DNA of 64,000 nucleotides from Bog-473 sp963788585 (GTDB lineage: Bacteria; Actinomycetota; Acidimicrobiia; Acidimicrobiales; RAAP-2). The translations under genes were made by a program, and so were the position numbers. Shown here piece by piece: positions 58,756-64,000 of the stretch. How positions within the stretch are numbered: position 1 is the first letter of the stretch; every line of letters starts with the position of its first letter. Location: assembly GCA_963788585.1 (NCBI GenBank), contig CAWBHA010000003.1:1116001-1180000 (forward strand). Direction: 5' to 3'. A model generated the notes under the pieces. The model ran no database searches. It was not told where the DNA came from and saw only the letters and a program-made list of their open reading frames with translations.

Positions 58756-61266
58756 GTGTTCGAACGTTTCACCGACCGAGCACGGAGGGTGCTGGTGTTG
58801 GCGCAGGAAGAGGCGCGCCTGCTCAATCACAGTTTCATTGGCACCGAGCACATCCTCCTGGGGCTGATTCACGAAGGGGAGGGCGTCGCGGCGAAGGCGC
58901 TCGAGTCCCTTGGGATCTCGCTCGAGGCCGTGCGCGAGAAGGTCGAGGAAACCATCGGCATGGCGGGCACGGCGCCGAGCGGATCGCCTCCCTTTACGCC
59001 GAGGGCGAAGAAGGTTCTCGAGCTCTCGCTGCGTGAGGCGCTGCAGCTCGGTCACAGCTACATCGGTACGGAGCACATGCTGCTCGGCCTCGTTCGCGAG
59101 GGCGAGGGCGTGGCCGCCACAGTCTTGGTGAGCCTCGGTGCGGACCTCGGTCGCGTGCGGCAGCAGGTTATCCAGCTCATGTCGGGCAACCAGGGGAAGG
59201 AGTCGGTCGGCGCGAGTCAGGGTGCCAGCTCGGGCGATAGCCCGTCGGGGTCCCCGGTGCTCGACCAGTTCGGTCGGAACCTGACCCAGCTGGCCCGGGA
59301 CGGCAAGCTCGACCCGGTCATCGGACGTGCAAAAGAGATCGAGCGCGTGATGCAGGTCCTGTCACGCCGCACCAAGAACAACCCCGTCCTGATCGGCGAA
59401 CCCGGCGTGGGCAAGACAGCCATCGTCGAGGGCCTGGCCCAGCAGATCGTCGCCAACGAGGTTCCTGAGACCTTGACGGGCAAGCAGCTCTACACCCTTG
59501 ACCTCGGCGCGCTCGTGGCGGGGAGCCGTTACCGCGGTGACTTCGAAGAGCGTCTGAAGAAGGTTCTCAAGGAGATCCGCACGCGGGGCGACATCGTCCT
59601 CTTCATCGACGAGATCCACACACTCGTGGGTGCCGGCGCCGCGGAGGGAGCGATCGACGCTGCTTCCATCCTCAAGCCGATGCTGGCGCGCGGTGAGCTG
59701 CAGACCGTCGGTGCGACCACTATCGACGAGTACCGCAAGCACCTCGAGAAGGACGCCGCGCTTGAGCGTCGCTTCCAGCCGGTCAAGGTCGACCAGCCGA
59801 GCGTCGCGCTGACCATCGACATCCTCAAGGGGCTGCGCGATCGCTACGAGTCGCACCACGCAGTCAGCATCACTGATCAGGCATTGGTCGCCGCCGCGAA
59901 TCTCGCCGACCGTTATCTCGCCGACCGCTACCTCCCGGACAAGGCGATCGACCTCATCGACGAGGCGGGCAGTCGCTTGCGCATCCGTCGCATGACCACA
60001 CCGCCGAGCGCCAAGAAGCTCGACGAGGAGATCACGCGCCTGCGCGCCGACAAGGAGTCCGCTATCGAGAAGGGCGCCTTCGAGCAGGCCAAGAAGCTGG
60101 CCGAACAGGAGAAGGAGCGCCTCGACGTCAAGGAGTCCCAGGAAGCTGAGCTGCGCGCCGAGGGCGTCGACCTCTTCGATGTCGTGGACGAAGAGGTCAT
60201 CGCCGAGGTCCTGGCCGCCTGGACGGGCATTCCTGTGTACCGGCTCACCGAAGAGGAGACGGCGAAGCTCCTTCGCATGGAGGAGGAGCTGCACAAGCGG
60301 ATCGTTGGGCAGGAGGAGGCGCTCAAGGCGCTGTCGCGGGCCATTCGACGTACCCGCGCCGGGCTGAAGGACCCCAAGCGGCCGAGCGGGTCGTTCATCT
60401 TCCTCGGGCCGACCGGCACCGGCAAGACCGAGCTCGCCAAGACGCTGGCGGAGTTCCTCTTTGATGACGAGGACGCGCTCATCCAGCTCGACATGTCCGA
60501 GTACATGGAGAAGCACACGGTGAGCCGCCTGGTCGGCTCGCCTCCGGGCTATGTCGGTTACGAAGAAGGAGGGCAACTCACGGAGGCCGTGCGCCGCAAG
60601 CCGTTCTCCGTCGTGCTCTTCGACGAGGTCGAGAAGGCGCACCCCGACGTGTTCAACACGCTGTTGCAGATCCTCGAGGACGGCCGTCTGACCGATGCGC
60701 AGGGCCGCTCCGTCGACTTCAAGAACACCGTGCTGATCATGACGTCGAACCTCGGTACCGCCGACCTTCGCAAGGCGAACATGGGCTTTGCCAAGACGTC
60801 GGAGGCCGTGACCTACGAGCGGATGAAGGCCAAGGTGGACGAGGCGCTCAAGGCGCACTTCCGTCCCGAGTTCCTCAACCGCATCGACGAGGTCATCGTC
60901 TTCCACGAGCTCTCGCGGGCCGAGGTGGTCGAGATCGTCGACATGCTCATGGCGCGCACCGTCAAGCAGCTCTCGGACCAGGGCATCGGCCTCGAGCTCA
61001 CGCCGGCGGCCCGTTCGCTGCTCGCCGAGAAGGGGTATGACCCCCAGCTCGGGGCGCGGCCGCTGCGCCGGGCCATCCAGCAGATGGTCGAGGACCCGCT
61101 CTCCGAGCGGATCCTCTGGAAGGAGTTCAGGGTCGGGGAGACCGTCGTCGTGGACGTCGAGGAATCGCCGATCGAGGGCGAAGGGCCACAGCTGAGCTTC
61201 CGAGCGATCGAGGGCCTCGAGCCCCCGCCGCTCGAGCTGGCCGGCGCGGGCGCCGAACCCGAGTAA
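58756..61266 (+). CDS. clpC: ATP-dependent Clp protease ATP-binding subunit ClpC
   Basis: HSP100 unfoldase that feeds ClpP; 836 residues. Two Clp-N repeats (FERFTDRARRVLVLAQEEAR, NHSFIGTEHILLGLIHEGEGVA and SYIGTEHMLLGLVREGEGVAA) precede AAA-1 (GEPGVGKTAIVEGLAQQI), a UVR-containing middle domain (AIEKGAFEQAKKLAEQEKERLD) and AAA-2 (GPTGTGKTELAKTLAEFL, SEYMEKHTVSRLVGSPPGYVGYEEGG). GTG 58756 follows AAGGAGAGG and opens the conserved VFERFTDRARR. No ctsR/mcsA/mcsB neighbours, as usual in actinobacteria. Confidence 0.97.
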   Translation: MFERFTDRARRVLVLAQEEARLLNHSFIGTEHILLGLIHEGEGVAAKALESLGISLEAVREKVEETIGMAGTAPSGSPPFTPRAKKVLELSLREALQLGHSYIGTEHMLLGLVREGEGVAATVLVSLGADLGRVRQQVIQLMSGNQGKESVGASQGASSGDSPSGSPVLDQFGRNLTQLARDGKLDPVIGRAKEIERVMQVLSRRTKNNPVLIGEPGVGKTAIVEGLAQQIVANEVPETLTGKQLYTLDLGALVAGSRYRGDFEERLKKVLKEIRTRGDIVLFIDEIHTLVGAGAAEGAIDAASILKPMLARGELQTVGATTIDEYRKHLEKDAALERRFQPVKVDQPSVALTIDILKGLRDRYESHHAVSITDQALVAAANLADRYLADRYLPDKAIDLIDEAGSRLRIRRMTTPPSAKKLDEEITRLRADKESAIEKGAFEQAKKLAEQEKERLDVKESQEAELRAEGVDLFDVVDEEVIAEVLAAWTGIPVYRLTEEETAKLLRMEEELHKRIVGQEEALKALSRAIRRTRAGLKDPKRPSGSFIFLGPTGTGKTELAKTLAEFLFDDEDALIQLDMSEYMEKHTVSRLVGSPPGYVGYEEGGQLTEAVRRKPFSVVLFDEVEKAHPDVFNTLLQILEDGRLTDAQGRSVDFKNTVLIMTSNLGTADLRKANMGFAKTSEAVTYERMKAKVDEALKAHFRPEFLNRIDEVIVFHELSRAEVVEIVDMLMARTVKQLSDQGIGLELTPAARSLLAEKGYDPQLGARPLRRAIQQMVEDPLSERILWKEFRVGETVVVDVEESPIEGEGPQLSFRAIEGLEPPPLELAGAGAEPE

Positions 61267-61803
61267 TCAGCCGCTCGCTGGCTCCCAGCAATAGCTGAAC
61301 TCGCCGCGCTGCACGGGCGCGCCGCCTGCGAGGACGCGCGCCTGAAAGTGCGGGTTGTCGATTCCGGCGGGCCCGTAGTGGATGTCGAAGCCGGCCGCCG
61401 TCACGAAGCCGAACCGCGCGTAGAACTCGGGGTCACCGAGGAGCAAGAGGAGGCGCCAGCCACGGCCCTCCGCCTCGGCCACGAGCGCCCGCATCAAGGC
61501 GGAACCGACGCCGCGACCCTGGTGCGAGGGTGCGACGCACACGGGGGCGACCGCCGCCACGCCGGTGACGAGGCTGTCCGCGCCCCCGAGCCGGCCCCCA
61601 GCCGCCAGCGCGTGCGCCACCACTGCGCCTCCGTCGTCGGCAACCAATTCGAGGAGGGCGCCGGCGTCGCACGCGGCCCAGGTGCCCCGCACGATGTCGA
61701 GCTCCTCGCTCGCGTCCCGCGTGTTGTCGGCGAAGGCCTCGGCGACCACAGAGAGGATGCCGTCCGTATCGGCCGGTCGCAGGGCCGCGCGGATCACGAT
61801 CAT
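61267..61803 (-). CDS. GNAT-family N-acetyltransferase
   Basis: 178 residues. The acetyl-CoA loop is VAPSHQGRGVGSALMRALV, followed by LLLLGDPEFYARFGFVTA, a pattern close to YhbS-like acetyltransferases. The substrate is unknown. Its ATG overlaps the stop of the upstream EEP gene (ATGA), so the two form an operon; its stop directly abuts the clpC stop with no gap (tail-to-tail). Confidence 0.88.
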   Translation of the reverse strand: MIVIRAALRPADTDGILSVVAEAFADNTRDASEELDIVRGTWAACDAGALLELVADDGGAVVAHALAAGGRLGGADSLVTGVAAVAPVCVAPSHQGRGVGSALMRALVAEAEGRGWRLLLLLGDPEFYARFGFVTAAGFDIHYGPAGIDNPHFQARVLAGGAPVQRGEFSYCWEPASG

Positions 61804-62813
61804 GGGAGACGCACGCCCACGGTGACCATCTGATGATCGGACAGGCCGCCAGCGAGGATGACGGCCGGTCGGCGCGCGACGAGGCCACGCACCAAGAGCC
61901 AGTCCAGGCGGAGGGGGACGTGGTCCGGCAGCCCACCTCCGTCGTGGACAGTCGTCGGCGCGGCCACGTTGGCGTCCGTCCAGGTGAAGCCGCGCGCCCG
62001 CGCCACCTCGAAGAGGGGCTCGTGGTCGACGGGCCAGCTGAAGCGCCAGGGCTCTGTGGCACGGAGGTCCCGTACCAGGGCGCGGTCGAAGAGCTCGATG
62101 TCGCGTGCACCGAGTGTGTTGAGATCCCCGCCGACGATGGCGGGACCACCGTCGCCCCGCTCGTCGACGGCCTGCAGGAGCACTTCCATCTGTTCCGCCC
62201 GATGCTCGGCGTCCGTTCGGTTCTCCAGATGGGTCGATGCGACCTGGACGGGAACGCCGTCGATGACGACGGTCGCCGCGAGCGCCATCCGGCCCCCGAC
62301 CCTCGGTTGCGGCGACTCGGCCGCGAACCAGCCGAGCCCGACGCCGGGCAGACGAATCGCCTCCGGGCCGTGGAGGGGTGCCGAGGTCACGATGGCATTG
62401 CCGTGGAGCCCGCGTTCGTTGTCGGTACCGGCCGCGTCCCGTTGCTCCGCGTCGTCACCGAGACCCAACTCGACGAACTCCACCCCAAAGGCGTGGCCGG
62501 CGCCGAGATCGCGGGCGATGGCGCGGGTCGTGTCGAGATTCTGCGTCCGCGCCATGCCGGCATCGAGTTCGGAGAGCAGGAACAGTTCGGCGCCCGAGGC
62601 TCGGAGCGCGGACGCCAGGGTACGGGGCTGCCGGCCGCGCTGGACGTTCCACACCGCCACACGGACCCAGTCCGACAGCGGTGCCGGCGTGACCGCCGGG
62701 TGCACGTCGACCTCGTGGAGGCAGGGAAGGCTGGTGAGCAGTTGCTCGTGCAGCGCGGCGTCGCCGAGCCTACGCCTCCAGTCCGCGCGTTCTTGTTGAC
62801 TTGGCGTTTCCAC
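61800..62813 (-). CDS. Endonuclease/exonuclease/phosphatase family protein
   Basis: A 337-residue member of the EEP (DNase I-like) fold. Catalytic motifs in order: VAVWNVQRG, LLSELDAGM, GNAIVTS, VQVASTHLENR, IVGGDLNTLG, RLDWLLV and GLSDHQMV. These supply the metal-binding Glu/Asp and catalytic His pairs. It has no signal peptide, so it is likely cytoplasmic. The substrate (nucleic acid or a phosphoester) cannot be resolved. Coupled to the GNAT gene. Confidence 0.85.
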   Translation of the reverse strand: METPSQQERADWRRRLGDAALHEQLLTSLPCLHEVDVHPAVTPAPLSDWVRVAVWNVQRGRQPRTLASALRASGAELFLLSELDAGMARTQNLDTTRAIARDLGAGHAFGVEFVELGLGDDAEQRDAAGTDNERGLHGNAIVTSAPLHGPEAIRLPGVGLGWFAAESPQPRVGGRMALAATVVIDGVPVQVASTHLENRTDAEHRAEQMEVLLQAVDERGDGGPAIVGGDLNTLGARDIELFDRALVRDLRATEPWRFSWPVDHEPLFEVARARGFTWTDANVAAPTTVHDGGGLPDHVPLRLDWLLVRGLVARRPAVILAGGLSDHQMVTVGVRLP

Positions 62814-62893
62814 GCCGAGAGCCTGACACCGGTGACACGCCCGCCGCGCTGTGGCCGGCTGAGCGTGTGACAGCCCCTCGGTAGCGTGCCGGC

Positions 62894-64000
62894 ATGGCCT
62901 CGATCACGACCGCCTCTCCGCGCGTCCGCAAGCAGACCTCCTACGCGTGCGGCGCATGCGGGACGACCTCGCTGCGGTGGGTCGGTCGCTGCCCGAGCTG
63001 CGGCGCGTGGAACACGCTTGCCCCGCTGACCCAGCGGGTGCACCAGCGCAGAGGGTTGGGCGTCGCTGCTGCGGCCGCGTTCGACTCGGCGCACGTCGTC
63101 GCCCTCGCGGACGTGTCCACCGACGCCGCAGATCCCCTGCCGACCGGGGTGCCCGAGCTCGACCGCGTCCTTGGCGGCGGCGTGGTGGGCGGCTCGGTCA
63201 CGCTCCTCTTCGGGCCGCCCGGCATCGGGAAGTCGACGCTGTTGTTCCAGGTCCTCAGCTCGGTGTCAGAGGGCGGCCTCGATGTGGTGCTGGCGTCCGC
63301 CGAGGAGTCACTGGCCCAGGTACGCGGCCGGGCCGTCCGATTGGGCCCGCTGCCTCGGCATCTCTTGGCGTTGGAAGGCCCCGACATCGATGCGATCGAG
63401 GTGGCCGTCGACCGCCACCGTCCCGCGCTCGTCGTGGTGGACTCCTTGCAGTCGGTGGCCGACCCCGAATTGGCCCAACCGGCTGGCAGCTTGGCGCAGG
63501 TGCGGACCTGTGTGGAGCGGCTCATGCGCCTGGCCAAGGCGAGTGGTGTCCCGGTTCTGCTGGTCGGGCACGTCACGAAGGACGGTGACCTGGCCGGGCC
63601 CCGGGCCGTCGAACACCTCGTCGATACCGTGCTCTCCTTCGACGGGGACCGGCACCATGCACTGCGCGTCCTCACCGCGGTGAAGCACCGGTTCGGGCCG
63701 GCCGGCGAGGTCGGCATCTTCGAAATGCGCGACGACGGCCTGTGCGCCGTGCCCGATCCCGGTCCGCTCATGCTGGGCGACCGGATGACCGGCATCCCCG
63801 GCAGCGCGGTGGTCCCGGTCCTGCAAGGCCGTCGCCCCCTCTTGGTCGAGGTCCAGGCGCTTGTCGGTCCAGGCGCCGTCGGCGGCTCGCCGGGCACAAC
63901 CGTGGCGAGGCCGCAGGCGCTCGGCCTCGACGCAGCCCGCGCCCACCTGCTCATGACCGTCCTCGCCTGCCGGAGCGGACTGGACATGCCCTCGAGCGCC
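62894..64000 (+). CDS. radA: DNA repair protein RadA (partial)
   Basis: RecA-like branch-migration helicase in homologous recombination; the 3' end is outside the window after 369 codons. The N-terminal zinc finger is YACGACG...RCPSCGAWNT, Walker A is LLFGPPGIGKSTLLFQ, ASAEES follows, and Walker B-like ALVVVDSLQSV. The RadA-specific KNRFG motif reads KHRFGPAGEVGIFEM, with Asn replaced by His. The C-terminal Lon-like domain has begun (VVPVLQGRRPLLVEVQALV). ATG 62894; one clean reading frame. Confidence 0.93.
   Translation, partial: MASITTASPRVRKQTSYACGACGTTSLRWVGRCPSCGAWNTLAPLTQRVHQRRGLGVAAAAAFDSAHVVALADVSTDAADPLPTGVPELDRVLGGGVVGGSVTLLFGPPGIGKSTLLFQVLSSVSEGGLDVVLASAEESLAQVRGRAVRLGPLPRHLLALEGPDIDAIEVAVDRHRPALVVVDSLQSVADPELAQPAGSLAQVRTCVERLMRLAKASGVPVLLVGHVTKDGDLAGPRAVEHLVDTVLSFDGDRHHALRVLTAVKHRFGPAGEVGIFEMRDDGLCAVPDPGPLMLGDRMTGIPGSAVVPVLQGRRPLLVEVQALVGPGAVGGSPGTTVARPQALGLDAARAHLLMTVLACRSGLDMPSSA

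Overview
The window is high-GC DNA with actinobacterial gene content and order: trkA next to an APC permease and an OB-fold protein; a ClpC with two Clp-N repeats; a SigH/RsrA-type sigma/anti-sigma pair with a ZAS motif; a zinc metalloprotease beside tilS-hpt; fol, pan, nad and coaX genes in one run; and a LAVTG (sortase E type) surface protein. MurD2/MurL, the many zinc-ribbon proteins and the folate operon layout would suit a deep-branching actinobacterium such as an Acidimicrobiia member. That placement is inference, as no rRNA is present.

Layout. 1-10.3 kb holds housekeeping genes: trkA (partial), APC permease, OB-fold protein, hppA, topA, tmk, holB. 10.5-19.3 kb is a regulatory/surface block: a large SARP/AAA regulator, two cyclic-nucleotide-domain proteins, a zinc-ribbon membrane protein, a beta-lactamase-fold hydrolase and a kinase-like protein with zinc ribbons. 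19.5-28.4 kb is the most unusual part. A tRNA-Thr(CGT) gene is followed about 8.8 kb later by a 44/45 copy of its 3' half. The bracketed segment carries one giant secreted sedolisin (S53) protein with eight near-identical Ig-like repeats, plus an inverted fragment of that protein's own C-terminus beside the tRNA. No integrase is visible. 28.5-32.1 kb encodes a von Willebrand A/DUF11 wall-anchored adhesin.

32.3-44.4 kb holds an AlkB-like oxygenase, an ABC exporter with a divergent TetR and a perfect operator palindrome, an AEC-like permease, a PqqC/TenA-like protein, a peptidoglycan precursor cluster (MerR, PgeF-like, MurL, MurD2), a MaoC hydratase, an SDR and a P450. 44.4-56.5 kb is a nearly gap-free cofactor superoperon: sigma, anti-sigma, metalloprotease, tilS-hpt, folE, folP, a pseudophosphatase-like protein, folB, folK, a DUF2520 (PanG-like) protein, panC, panD, nadB, nadC, coaX. 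Together these serve folate, pantothenate/CoA and NAD synthesis. 56.5-57.15 kb is non-coding with a spaced GTATAC-like array. It is followed by a small secreted protein, a polyprenyl synthase, clpC, a GNAT, an EEP hydrolase and radA (partial).

Many obviously essential genes are broken by single-base frameshifts, most of them one extra base, so the assembly appears to contain uncorrected indels. Coordinates below span the whole reconstructed gene and state where the frame changes.
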